64,000 bases of DNA. It comes from VAZQ01 sp963841705 (GTDB lineage Bacteria; Pseudomonadota; Alphaproteobacteria; Rhizobiales; Xanthobacteraceae). Both the position numbers and the translations under genes were made by a program. Positions 8,646 through 17,444 of the stretch are shown here, one piece after another; position 1 is the first letter of the stretch; each line of letters starts with the position of its first letter. The stretch is taken from NCBI GenBank assembly GCA_963841705.1, contig CAWJDY010000023.1:128927-192926 (forward strand), read 5' to 3'. The notes under the pieces are model-generated. The model did no database searches and was not told the origin of the DNA. It saw nothing but the letters and a program-made list of their open reading frames with translations.

Positions 8646-9632
8646 ATGCTCATGTTCTGGGTTACCCTCTTGGCGGTGAGTATTCTCCTCTACGTGCTGC
8701 TCGACGGCTTCGATCTCGGCATAGGAATGCTGTTCGGCTTGACCCGCAGCGAGGCCAGGCGGCGCGCCATGATGAGCGCCGTCGCGCCCATCTGGGACGG
8801 CAACGAGACATGGCTCGTGGTGACCGCAGTGATTCTGTGGGGGGCCTTCCCGGTCGCCTATGCGACTCTCCTGTCCGCCTTTTATCTTCCACTCCTCATC
8901 ATGCTGGCGGGGCTCATTCTTCGCGGCGTCGCGTTCGAGTATCGGCAAAAGACCGAACGGCTGCGGTGGATCTGGGATTGGAGCTTCATCGGCGGATCGT
9001 TTGCGGCAGCATTCATTCAGGGCTTGACCGTCGGTGCGCTGGTCGAAGGGCTGCCGATGGCCAACGGTCAATATGTCGGCGGCGACTTCGGTTGGCTCAG
9101 CCCGTTCGCGGCACTTTGCGGCATCGGGCTTTGTCTCGGCTACGCCCTGCTGGGCGCTTGTTGGCTGGTCAAGAAATGCGAAGGCGATGTCCGGCAGGCA
9201 GCCTACCGCCTCATACCCTATTTAGCGACCGGGCTCCTTTTGTTTCTCATTGTCGTCTTTGCCTATGCGCTGGCGGAGGACCTGCAGGTGATGGGCCGAT
9301 GGCTCGAGCGTCCATATTTGCTCATCTTCCCCGTGATCGGCGCATTTGCGGCAGTCGTGCTCGCGTTCAGCATTCAGCGGCATCAGGATGAGTTGCCATT
9401 CTCTATGATCGTCCTGATCTTCCTCGCGGCGTTCGCCACTCTGGCCATCTCGTTCTGGCCATACATCATCCCCTTCGTCCTCACGGTCGACGAAGCGGCA
9501 GCGCCGCAGTCGAGTTTGGCGTTCATGTTCTGGGGGGAGGGCCTGTTCGTGTTCCCGCTGATGCTGCTCTACACGATCATCAGCTACAGCGTCTTCAGGG
9601 GCAAAGTCGCATCTACGCCCCAGCACTACTGA
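8646..9632 (+). CDS. cydB: Cytochrome bd quinol oxidase subunit II
   Basis: Partner subunit of CydA. The 328-residue membrane protein has the characteristic start LYVLLDGFDLGIGMLF and the motif WDGNETWLVV, followed by RGVAFEYRQK. Eight or more hydrophobic spans are visible. It begins 2 bp after cydA ends, so translation is probably coupled. No cydX-like short frame is obvious directly after the stop, where sequence turns into gene remnants. No cydCD export genes are in this window. Confidence 0.95.
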   Translation: MLMFWVTLLAVSILLYVLLDGFDLGIGMLFGLTRSEARRRAMMSAVAPIWDGNETWLVVTAVILWGAFPVAYATLLSAFYLPLLIMLAGLILRGVAFEYRQKTERLRWIWDWSFIGGSFAAAFIQGLTVGALVEGLPMANGQYVGGDFGWLSPFAALCGIGLCLGYALLGACWLVKKCEGDVRQAAYRLIPYLATGLLLFLIVVFAYALAEDLQVMGRWLERPYLLIFPVIGAFAAVVLAFSIQRHQDELPFSMIVLIFLAAFATLAISFWPYIIPFVLTVDEAAAPQSSLAFMFWGEGLFVFPLMLLYTIISYSVFRGKVASTPQHY

Positions 9633-9644
9633 GACTGCTCGGTT

Positions 9645-10030
9645 CAAGGACCTCGGTTGCAAGCCGCCGCCCAGCAGCGCCGGGCCGGTGCGGTGCCAGC
9701 AATTCGACCAAGCCACCGTGGATCCGGCTCGTTGCTGATGAGACGGCGCACGCCGACGAGCTTGCCGCGGCTGCGCAAACGTCGAAGGGCATCCGACGTC
9801 GCGTCCGGATCGACAAGCGGAAGCCAGCCGACCACGCCGCGCACGAAATTGACCTCCCCACAGAGATCGAGCGCCTCCGCCTTTGATGCTGCAGCGTTCA
9901 AGCTCGGGGCGCAGATTCTCTGGCGTGAAATCGCGCGCAAAGCGATCGCCGACGGCTGCGAGCCACGTGTAGGTGTGACGGCCGGTCCACCAGAAATGAT
10001 GATGCGAATCGATCACGGTCTTCGTGCAAG
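9645..10030 (-). pseudogene. Remnant of a COG3618-type amidohydrolase
   Basis: On the minus strand one frame reads VIDSHHHFWWTGRHTYTWL then RDFTPENLRPEL, the normal N-terminus of TIM-barrel amidohydrolases of the L-fuconolactonase type. The family's next part continues in another frame: NFVRGVVGWLPLVDPDAT, then KLVGVRRLISNEPDPRWL. At least one frameshift separates the parts, and everything after about residue 130 is missing. No start codon is clear, because the 5' side is joined to a response-regulator fragment. Non-functional. Confidence 0.7.
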
Positions 10031-10047
10031 CTGAGATCGCAGGTTTG

Positions 10048-10705
10048 TCAACACAGTCGGCGCAAGGATTCGTAGTCATCGACGACGAAGACGGCCGGCT
10101 CCTCGACACTTCCGACTGCGCTTGGCGACGGGCGGCGCTGCGTCACGACGTGCTCTCCCGTCGGGGCATGCAGCGTGAACTGAAAGATAGCACCGCGCGG
10201 GGCGTTGGCCGTGGCCCAGATCCGTCCTCCATGGCCTTCGATGATCGAACGGCATATTGAAAGTCCCATCACCGTGTCTCGGTTTGCGGGAGTTCCCTCG
10301 CGGGCATGGCTAGTCGTCGCAATTTCCCCGTGTGAAGCTACCAGCCGGAGAACGTCGCCCTCCAGGCGGAAGATCACCGCATTGTTCCGCCTCGCACAGG
10401 CGAGCGGCATTTTTACCTACCGCGTCCAGCACCGGTTGAATCTCGGTCGGCGAGCTCGAGATGATGCGCAGCACCTCGGAGGTGGCGGTTTGCTGCTCCA
10501 GCGCCTCGACGAGGTTCTCCCGCACCTGCGCAATCTCGCGTCGGCATGCTTTGAGCTGCTGTTCGAGATCGCCGCGCGGCTGGCGCGTTCGACCGACGCG
10601 CGTTTTCGCCTTCGTTCGGGTCAAACGAAGCTTGCCGCCGTGCGTTCGGCTCTTCGCCCCTTTGCGAGACAAGGTCACCTCACCGACACAGGGACTGGCC
10701 CCCAA
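10048..10705 (-). pseudogene. Scrambled remnant of a GAF hybrid kinase and response regulator
   Basis: Minus-strand frames preserve pieces in order. First comes a coiled lead-in to a GAF domain (EALEQQTATSEVLRIISSSP), then after a frameshift near 10395 its continuation (NAVIFRLEGDVLRLVASHGE). The sequence then jumps into the end of a histidine-kinase ATPase domain (MGLSICRSIIEGHGGRIWA) and the first residues of a receiver domain (VFVVDDYESLRRL). The central kinase core is deleted and the receiver is cut off. This looks like a decayed sensor-kinase operon. Confidence 0.7.
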
Positions 10706-10736
10706 TGCTCGTCGTGACAGCTGGGTACCAGTGCGC

Positions 10737-11981
10737 TTATTCAGGCATGATGAACTCCTTCGCCTCTGGCCAGCGCGGGACCATCGTCGGGTCGACTTTC
10801 AGATGCTCCGCCACCATTTCCGCAGGAGAATGTTTAAGCCAGTCTGACAAGTTCATCTCCTGAAAATTCGGTGTCCGGAACACGGCGAAGAATTGCATGT
10901 CAGTGTCGCCGACGTTTTGCACATAATGCCCGTAGTTGCGAGGGACGTAGCCGATATCGCCGGGGTTGAAATCCATCGTGAGCACCTGCGGGCCGGTGTT
11001 AAACACGCCCATGCGCGCCTTGCCTTTGATGTAGTATTGCCACTCGTCGGCATTGGGATGCCAATGCATCGCCCGCATCGCGGAGGGTGGAACCGTCTGG
11101 AGAACTACGGCAATGGTGGTGGAGACTTTGAAAGTGCTGCTATCGACAAGCTGCAGTTTGCCGTTCTTCGTCCGGTTTAGGTTGGGCGACGTTGCGAGCG
11201 AGAAGGTGAACGGTTGGGGCGGTGTCTCCGCGTTTCCAGTCATTGCCGTCCGAACGGCAGGCAGATCTCCCGGCACTTTGCCTTGAAATATCCAGAGATT
11301 GTGCAGGGGAATGTTTGCGAACGTCTCGGCCGGCACACCGAAGTTTGTGGCAAGGACGGAAGGGGGCGTGTGGGCGAACCAATCGGTCACCAAGAGGGTG
11401 TTGAACTCGCTCTGCGCGCCATTGTCGAAGCAGATGACGAATTCGCAACCATCTGGCGCAAGGCCCTGCAGGGAATGCGGATACCCGGCTGGAAAATACC
11501 AGATATCGCCCTCGTTGACGTCCGCAACATAGGGGCGGCCTGTCGGATCGATCACGGTAACCCGGCAGTGACCGTAAGTCATGTACGCCCACTCGGCCGC
11601 CTGATGCCAATGCAACTCGCGGATGCCACCGGCCGTCAGTCGCATATTGACGCCGGAGATGGTTGTGGAAATTGCGAAGTCCGCCTGGGTCACTTCCCGC
11701 GCCCAGCCGCCGTCTTGGATGCGGCGTGGTGCGTTGTTGAACGAGGCCCAAATCAGGGGCATGCTGCCAACGTCGGTTGCGGGCGGAGAAAATGCCGACG
11801 GAAACTGATCCCTGATCGCCGGGTTTTGCGGCCCTGGATCCGTGGCGCTCGCCGGATTTTTGGCGTTGATCGAGCCTTGCGGAGGCTCGTCCGGATTGCC
11901 GAAGGAAGCCGCGGCCGCTGCCGTAGTGGACATCGCCGCACCTGCGGCTGCTGTGGCAAGAACATCACGTCTCGAAAACAT
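10737..11981 (-). CDS. Tat-exported bicupin, oxalate decarboxylase type
   Basis: A 414-residue two-cupin protein predicted to convert oxalate to formate and CO2 outside the cytoplasm. The start MFSRRDVLATAAAG is a twin-arginine signal, and ATG 11981 is preceded by AAGGAGAAGGCC. A longer frame to 12449 is open but has no family character. Cupin 1 has RELHWHQAAEW and GYPHSLQG; cupin 2 has RAMHWHPNADEW and YGHYVQN. Ligand spacing equals that of Bacillus OxdC. The lid loop reads SEFNT where Bacillus has SENST, keeping the glutamate needed for decarboxylation. It is clearly paralogous to the gene at 15355. Manganese use is inferred from the family. Confidence 0.85.
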   Translation of the reverse strand: MFSRRDVLATAAAGAAMSTTAAAAASFGNPDEPPQGSINAKNPASATDPGPQNPAIRDQFPSAFSPPATDVGSMPLIWASFNNAPRRIQDGGWAREVTQADFAISTTISGVNMRLTAGGIRELHWHQAAEWAYMTYGHCRVTVIDPTGRPYVADVNEGDIWYFPAGYPHSLQGLAPDGCEFVICFDNGAQSEFNTLLVTDWFAHTPPSVLATNFGVPAETFANIPLHNLWIFQGKVPGDLPAVRTAMTGNAETPPQPFTFSLATSPNLNRTKNGKLQLVDSSTFKVSTTIAVVLQTVPPSAMRAMHWHPNADEWQYYIKGKARMGVFNTGPQVLTMDFNPGDIGYVPRNYGHYVQNVGDTDMQFFAVFRTPNFQEMNLSDWLKHSPAEMVAEHLKVDPTMVPRWPEAKEFIMPE

Positions 11982-13004
11982 GGCCTTCTCCTTTACGTGC
12001 ATCGGGGGGACCTCGTTGACGAAGATAAAGTAGATCGCGATCCCTGAAAGTGCTTTGCGGGAATTGCCGGCTTTGGTGCTGCCTTGCGGTGGTTTCGGCA
12101 CGTACGCTCGCGGCCGCAGCACGATAAAGGTGCGATGTCCTTCAAGCCCCCGCCGCTCGTGCACCATAAGTGTCGGAGCGGGACCGGCGCTACCAAGCAA
12201 GCGGAGAGCGCCGCGACGCGACACGGCGGACTGCAGGGATGGGGCGGGTTCGATCACGATTGGGACCAGGGAGCGGTAGGAGGCTTTGGCCATCGCGCAA
12301 TTCGGCAGTGCGGGCTGCCCTTCCTCGCCCAGGCGCTGCCTCGAGAACAATTCATGATAAGAAACAAGTGCTGGGAATTGCGGGCATCGATTGAGACGGG
12401 CGTGCTGTAACTCAAGCGAACGAGCGGTGGACCACATCGAGCGCCGCATCGATGTGCCTTTCGAAGCCGAGCACTTTTACGGTATGAGGCAGTAGACTTT
12501 GCTGACGGCGTCAATTGCCTAGTCAAGATCGCGGGTGCGGAGAGCAACACTCGGCGTGCATGGCATCGGCGAGCTCCCATCGCGGCGGTAAAATTCTCCG
12601 AAAGCGGACCACCGGACGCCAAGTGGAATGTGCCATCACGCGCCGCGGCGCATCAAAGATGCCTGGTGATGTCCATTTGGCGCCCCCATTGAAAGGGGAT
12701 GACAACTGCAGCTTGGGATAGCCGGCCTCGATCCCGCAACATCCTCAAACGTTCCACGCAAAATGACAAAAACGAGAGCAAGACCGCGAAAGCAGGCCGC
12801 AGCACCGTGCGCGACGGTTGTAAGGGGGCCCGTATGAGGTAGCCGGGGATCAGGGAGATAGGAATCAGGAGGGTGCCTGCACAGGGCCGACGGCCGCTTA
12901 CGCGGGCAGGTTATCACTCTGTGTAAGCGGGCCGCCCCAGCACCGGCTTACGCGGACGTGACAGCTCAGGGCGATGATGTTCTAGCTTAGCTAGGAGATG
13001 TCCA
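11982..13004. other. Gene-free stretch of about 1 kb
   Basis: Open frames here (including the N-terminal extension of the 10737-11981 gene) show no recognisable domain or family composition. The stretch should hold the promoter of the minus-strand bicupin and, near its right end, that of the amidohydrolase. The only structure I see is the inverted repeat at 12891-12934. Confidence 0.5.
12891..12934. promoter_or_regulatory. Inverted repeat upstream of the amidohydrolase gene
   Basis: CGGCCGCTTAC (12891-12901) and GTAAGCGGGCCG (12923-12934) are inverted copies with one extra base. A third related core, GGCTTACGCGG, follows at 12945-12955. The group ends about 50 bp before the start of the decarboxylase-like gene at 13005, so an operator role is plausible. 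No regulator gene is adjacent. Confidence 0.4.
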
Positions 13005-14096
13005 ATGAAGATTATCGGGTTCGAGGAACACTACCGGCTTCCGGCTATACACGAAGCCGCTAAAAAGGCGAACGATCCGTATCTGCAGGTGTTGGAGACA
13101 TTAAAAAAAGCGGAACACTTTCCCGACGACTCGAAAAACGGGTTTCCGGCAGGCATCTATGATCTAGGCGAGGGGCGGATCGCTGCTATGGACGACGCCG
13201 GTATCGATGTGCAGATCCTCTCGCACTCTCCGCCGAGCGCAGAGCGCCTTGAGCCGTCGGTAGCAAGGGACCTAACTAGACAGGCGAACGACACCCTGGC
13301 GGCTGCGGTCTCTAAGTACCCGGACCGGTTCCTCGGATTTGCCACACTACCGATGCTCGACCCCGCGGCTGCAGCCCGCGAGCTCGAGCGCACCGTGCGC
13401 GACCTACGCTTCGTGGGCGCACTGATAAATGGCCACGTCAACGGGCGTTACCTTGATGACAAGTTCTTCTGGCCGGTGTTTGAATGCGCCGAAGCGCTCG
13501 GCGTACCCATCTACATGCATATCCAAATTCCGCCCAAGTCGGTGGTCGACGCCTACTACGCCAGCTTCGCTCCCGAAGTATCTGCGTTTCTGTCAATAAT
13601 GGGAGCCGGTTGGCACATCGACAATGGGGTACACTGCCTCCGCTTAATCCTGGGCGGGGTGTTCGATCGGTTTCCTGCGCTGCAGATCATTGTGGGCCAT
13701 CACTTCGAAATATTGAGTTGGACGGCGTGGCGGGCGGACTACTCATTTCCGTTAAATAAGAATGGTGGGCTGAAACGGACCATCAAGGAATACCTTCGGG
13801 AGAACTTCTACGGTGGAATCCTCGCTGGTGAGTACGTAGATCAGGAGCCTGGCGCCATGGATAAGAGCTGGAGTTTGTCGTACCAGGCCTATCTGGGCAT
13901 GGCGAACACGATCGGTATCGACCGCGTCCTCTTCACCACGGACTATCCATACGGCAGCATGAAAGCCGCTCGGCAATTCTTTGATCATATGCCCATCAAC
14001 GCGAATGATAAGGAGAAGATCGCGCACCTCAACGCGGAGCGCCTCCTCGGTCTCGGTCAGAATGAACGAAGACCAGCGCGTCGAGCGGCAGCTTAA
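13005..14096 (+). CDS. ACMSD/resorcylate-decarboxylase-type amidohydrolase
   Basis: A 363-residue TIM-barrel metalloenzyme of the amidohydrolase_2 family. The N-terminal FEEHYRLP carries a Glu-x-His in place of the usual His-x-His, as in gamma-resorcylate and 2,3-dihydroxybenzoate decarboxylases. Further expected metal or active-site positions are YMHIQIPP, VGHHFEILSW and the aspartate of TTDYPYGS. A non-oxidative decarboxylase acting on an aromatic or related acid is the likeliest role, but the substrate is not readable. AGGAG lies 10 bp before the ATG. An SRPBCC gene follows after 66 bp on the same strand and probably forms a two-gene operon with it. Confidence 0.8.
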   Translation: MKIIGFEEHYRLPAIHEAAKKANDPYLQVLETLKKAEHFPDDSKNGFPAGIYDLGEGRIAAMDDAGIDVQILSHSPPSAERLEPSVARDLTRQANDTLAAAVSKYPDRFLGFATLPMLDPAAAARELERTVRDLRFVGALINGHVNGRYLDDKFFWPVFECAEALGVPIYMHIQIPPKSVVDAYYASFAPEVSAFLSIMGAGWHIDNGVHCLRLILGGVFDRFPALQIIVGHHFEILSWTAWRADYSFPLNKNGGLKRTIKEYLRENFYGGILAGEYVDQEPGAMDKSWSLSYQAYLGMANTIGIDRVLFTTDYPYGSMKAARQFFDHMPINANDKEKIAHLNAERLLGLGQNERRPARRAAA

Positions 14097-14162
14097 AGAT
14101 GAACTGGTAGCGCCCAACGCGCCGCTACCGACCGACAGGAAATAGAGAGAGAGGAGCGGACC

Positions 14163-14579
14163 ATGGCAAAGGCATCTTCGGGCGTGGACTTGGCTGTCGC
14201 AGCTGACAAAGTGTGGAAGCTTATTGGCGGCTTCGGCTCTCTCCCGGACTGGTTGCCCTACATCCCCAAATCGGAGCTGGCCGAAGGCGGCCGCACACGC
14301 CACCTCGCCACTCCCGACGGCAGCACGATCATCGAGCGCCTGATGGCCTTCGACGAGAAAGGCCGCAGCTATACCTACCACATGGTTCAAGGGCCTTTCC
14401 CCGTGACAGATTACTACTCAACCTTGAAGGTCACTGAGACCAACGGCGGAAAGGGCTCACGGGTTGACTGGTCAGGGGAATTCAACCCCAACGGGGTGAG
14501 CGACCAAGAGGCGTCGCAGATCGTTCAGAAAATCTTCGAGGATGGCCTGAAGGCACTTGCGGCCAAGTTCCCAAAGTAG
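14163..14579 (+). CDS. SRPBCC (polyketide cyclase/START-like) family protein
   Basis: A 138-residue helix-grip protein. It begins with the ASSGVDLAVAADKVWKLIGGF pattern typical of SRPBCC proteins, has a DWLPYI turn and ends in a long C-terminal helix (VQKIFEDGLKALAAKF). These proteins bind hydrophobic ligands or act as cyclases and dehydratases. GAGGAG precedes the ATG by 8 bp. It follows the decarboxylase-like gene directly, which suggests related small-molecule chemistry. Partner and ligand are unknown. Confidence 0.75.
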   Translation: MAKASSGVDLAVAADKVWKLIGGFGSLPDWLPYIPKSELAEGGRTRHLATPDGSTIIERLMAFDEKGRSYTYHMVQGPFPVTDYYSTLKVTETNGGKGSRVDWSGEFNPNGVSDQEASQIVQKIFEDGLKALAAKFPK

Positions 14580-15354
14580 CGTCGCTCGGACAGGCCGGGA
14601 GTTTCCGCTCAGTCATCCGTTGCGGTCGAACTTGGAAGCTCCATGCCGGAGTTGGGGTTCTTTTTGTTACATCGCATCCACAATAACTAAAGTCATAGTG
14701 CAACGTTCAACAAAATTGTTGACCCGGCCACGATCTTGGTAATTGCGGCGATAGGGCGTTCATAAAATCCTCCCTGCTGGCCGCGTTTTTGCCGGCACCT
14801 ATAACAACCTTGGGCTATTTGCTGAAGGCAAGGGGAAGGCAGACGGAGGCGAGACAGGCCCTCGAACAAGGGCAGGTCATCTATCTTACGCACCACCAGC
14901 ATTTGTGCGAGATCGCCAGAACAGTCTGTCCGTCCGTCCGAATTCACGAATCGTCTGCGGCAAACATGTCACAGAGCAAACTATTTCAGTCCGCCAAACC
15001 TCATGAAAGACACTCGCAGTACGACCGCCAGGGGATTGAATGAACGACACCCGTCGAGCGACTGCCCGGGCTCGCCGGCAAGTGGTTGAAGCAAATGTCG
15101 ACGTGATCGTTACGAATGCCGCGTAGCCGATTGAGGCTGCCCGTAAGGCCAGCAGTATTGCTGGTCGAAATGGCGGAGCGCCTTGTCATCGCGCGGCACA
15201 TCATCTCGGATGACAAAGGAGCCCGCGGCTCGTTCTGATCGCGATTATTCGCTGCATCTTTGATGATCTGTCCTTTCTGAAAATTGTATTCGGCCTAAAT
15301 TCGTGCGGCCCTTCCCACACACCGCGGTCCATCCCTCCGGAGGAGACATGAGCC
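14580..15354. other. Intergenic region with little recognisable content
   Basis: No complete gene is supported in these 775 bp. One short decayed fragment is listed separately at 15030-15180. The last 20 bp before the next gene are shared with the region before 5819, marking the edge of a duplication. Confidence 0.5.
15030..15180 (+). pseudogene. Possible fragment of an ABC substrate-binding protein
   Basis: One frame reads VDVIVTNAA, a stop codon, then PIEAARKASS. This resembles the conserved VDVIVT...P...AAKxAT region of the TrpX/Bug-like ABC substrate-binding proteins common in Bradyrhizobium. It is too short to be certain and clearly non-functional. Confidence 0.25.
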
Positions 15355-16599
15355 ATGGTATCTCGACGTGAAATTTTAGTAGCGGGTGCCGCAGGTGCGG
15401 TGATGAGCGCCTCGACGGCGCGCGCGGCCTCCTTCGGCAACCCGGACGAGCCGCCCCAAGGGGCGATCAACGGCAAGAACCCGGCGAGCAGCACCGATCC
15501 CGGCCCGCAGAGTCAGCCCCTCGCCAGCCAGTTTCCCTCTGCAGGAAGTCCGCCTGCGACCGACGTCGGCAACCTGCAAATGGACTGGGCATCCTTCAAT
15601 AACGCACCGCGGCGCATCCAGAACGGCGGCTGGGCACGTCAGGTGACACAGGACACCTTCCCGATTTCAACCACCATCGCCGGCGTCAACATGCGACTGA
15701 CGGCGGGGGGCATACGCGAGTTGCACTGGCACCAGGCGGCCGAGTGGGCGTTCATGACCTACGGCAACTGCCGGGTCACCGTTTTGGATACAAAGGGCCG
15801 GCCCTATGTCGCGGACGTGAAAGAGGGGGACCTCTGGTATTTCCCGGCCGGCTACCCGCATTCGCTGCAAGGGCTCCGCCCTGACGGATGCGAATTCGTC
15901 ATCTGCTTCGACGACGGTGCCGCAAGCGAGTTCAACACACTGTTGCTGACGGACTGGACGGCACATACGCCTCCCGCCGTCCTGGCCGAAAACTTCGGTG
16001 TACCGGAGGAGACGTTTGCGAAAATTCCGCTGCACAATCTCTGGATCTTTCAAGGCAAAGTGCCAGGGGATCTGTCTGCCGTCAGGCAGGCGATGACCGG
16101 AAACGCTGGCGCTCCGCCGAACCCGTTCACGTTCTCGCTCGGATCGTCGGCACCCGTCAGCCAGACAAAAAGCGGTACGGTGCAGATTGCCGACAGCACC
16201 AATTTCAAGGTTTCCACCACCATTGCCGCATCGCTTATCACGATGCAGCCGGGCGCGTTGCGGCAGATGCATTGGCATCCGAACGCGGACGAATGGCAAT
16301 ATTACATCAAGGGTAAAGCACGCATGGGCGTGTTCAATACCGGGCCCAACGTGCTCACAATGGATTTCAACCCTGGCGACATCGGCTACATCAAGCGCAA
16401 CTATGGACATTATGTGCAGAACGTCGGCGACACGGAGCTGCAGTTTTTCACTGTGTTCAGGGCGCCGCAGTATGAAGAAATGTCCTTGTCCGATTGGCTC
16501 AGGCATTCGCCGCCGGAGATGGTGGCCGAGCACTTGAACGTGGACGAGGCGACAATCTCGAAGTGGCCGCTTAACCGGCCGCTGATCCTGCCCGCGTGA
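15355..16599 (+). CDS. Tat-exported bicupin, oxalate decarboxylase type (full-length copy)
   Basis: A 414-residue two-domain cupin with a Tat-type signal (MVSRREILVAG, cleavage probably after ARA). Predicted metal ligands are H124, H126, E130 and H169 in cupin 1, and H306, H308, E313 and H352 in cupin 2. The spacings match those of Bacillus OxdC (95/97/101/140 and 273/275/280/319). Lid loop residues 191-195 are SEFNT, keeping the acid residue E192. The family reaction is oxalate to formate plus CO2 with Mn and O2. Export would place it in the periplasm. The gene has its own ribosome site (GGAGGAGAC) and stands alone. It is near-identical over shared parts to the deleted copy at 5819. Confidence 0.87.
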   Translation: MVSRREILVAGAAGAVMSASTARAASFGNPDEPPQGAINGKNPASSTDPGPQSQPLASQFPSAGSPPATDVGNLQMDWASFNNAPRRIQNGGWARQVTQDTFPISTTIAGVNMRLTAGGIRELHWHQAAEWAFMTYGNCRVTVLDTKGRPYVADVKEGDLWYFPAGYPHSLQGLRPDGCEFVICFDDGAASEFNTLLLTDWTAHTPPAVLAENFGVPEETFAKIPLHNLWIFQGKVPGDLSAVRQAMTGNAGAPPNPFTFSLGSSAPVSQTKSGTVQIADSTNFKVSTTIAASLITMQPGALRQMHWHPNADEWQYYIKGKARMGVFNTGPNVLTMDFNPGDIGYIKRNYGHYVQNVGDTELQFFTVFRAPQYEEMSLSDWLRHSPPEMVAEHLNVDEATISKWPLNRPLILPA

Positions 16600-16640
16600 T
16601 CGAACCCGGGGCGCTTGATGGCTTTTGCCGAGATCAACGT
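16600..16640 (+). pseudogene. Orphan 5' fragment of fdhD
   Basis: After the bicupin stop, the sequence up to 16640 repeats the bicupin-fdhD junction of the other locus, including ATG GCT TTT GCC GAG ATC AAC. The frame then runs into unrelated sequence and stops after about 37 codons. It is a duplication scar and not a gene. Confidence 0.7.
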
Positions 16641-16799
16641 CAGAGTGGTGTTGCCACCCGTGGGCGGCTGGACGGTCGGCTGCGGAAGGTCCGTTGACGT
16701 TGCTGCAATACCGCTCAAACCGCGGCAATAACACCCAAGTCGCGTCCGGGCAGGTGAACTAGCTTCTTCTACATCTGACACTCAACCATAGGCACCGCC

Positions 16800-17444
16800 G
16801 TGGAAAGGATACTTCCGTTTCTCTCTCGATTGTCGCGGCGGCGGTTTCTGGAAACCGCTGGGGTAGCGGCTTTGGCCATTGGTTTGCGGCCATCCTCAGC
16901 AGACGCCGCGGCAGAAGGCGCATCGATGCATAACGAGCATGTGGCGCTAACTGTCAATGGCCAGCGCCATGCTCTCGATCTCGATCCTCGCGTGACGTTG
17001 CTCGATGCGCTGCGCGAGCATCTCGGCCTGACCGGCTCGAAGAAGGGCTGCGACCAGGGGCAGTGCGGCGCCTGCACGGTGATCGTCAATGGACAGCGCA
17101 TCAACAGCTGTCTGACGCTCGCCGTGATGCATGCGGGCGACGAGATCACGACCATCGAAGGTTTGGAAGAGGACGGCGATCTTCACCCGATGCAGGCCGC
17201 GTTCGTGCGCCATGACGGATTGCAATGCGGCTATTGCACGCCCGGTCAGATTTGCTCGGCGGTTGCGGTGTTGGCCGAGCACAAGGCGGGCTGGCCAAGC
17301 TATGCGACGGCGGACGTCGCGACCGCGCCGGCTCTGACCCATGCGGAGATCGCGGAGCGTATGAGCGGCAATATCTGCCGGTGCTCCGCTTATCCCAACA
17401 TTGTTGCCGCCATCCATGAGGTGGCCGAGGGAGGCCGCTCATGA
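16800..17444 (+). CDS. paoA: Aldehyde oxidoreductase, [2Fe-2S] subunit (PaoA-like)
   Basis: Iron-sulfur subunit of a xanthine-oxidase-family enzyme. The 214-residue protein opens with a Tat signal (LSRRRFLETAGVAALA), as in E. coli PaoA/YagT, so the complex is probably periplasmic. The plant-type cluster motif is C84, C89, C92 and C104 (GCDQGQCGACTV). The second cluster has C143, C146, C193 and C195 (QCGYCTPGQ, CRCSAYPN). The start is GTG 16800; no nearby in-frame ATG gives the signal. It overlaps the next gene by 4 bp (ATGA). Electrons would pass from the Mo centre through these clusters to FAD in PaoB. Confidence 0.9.
   Translation: MERILPFLSRLSRRRFLETAGVAALAIGLRPSSADAAAEGASMHNEHVALTVNGQRHALDLDPRVTLLDALREHLGLTGSKKGCDQGQCGACTVIVNGQRINSCLTLAVMHAGDEITTIEGLEEDGDLHPMQAAFVRHDGLQCGYCTPGQICSAVAVLAEHKAGWPSYATADVATAPALTHAEIAERMSGNICRCSAYPNIVAAIHEVAEGGRS

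Larger units (their letters stand above)
15334..16640 (+). repeat. Duplicated segment, locus B (bicupin plus start of fdhD)
   Basis: Counterpart of 5798-6369. The match runs from the shared ribosome-binding region (CTCC-GAGGAGAC) through the whole bicupin to the sequence ATGGCTTTTGCCGAGATCAA, which is the first part of fdhD at the other locus. After 16640 the two loci differ completely. Confidence 0.85.

Noticed and set aside
10737..12449. 570-residue version of the minus-strand bicupin
   Set aside because: The extra 156 residues have no family character; the Tat signal and ribosome site place the start at 11981.
14789..15043. 84-residue plus-strand frame between SRPBCC and bicupin genes
   Set aside because: No start signal, no family composition; partly overlaps a decayed fragment in another frame.
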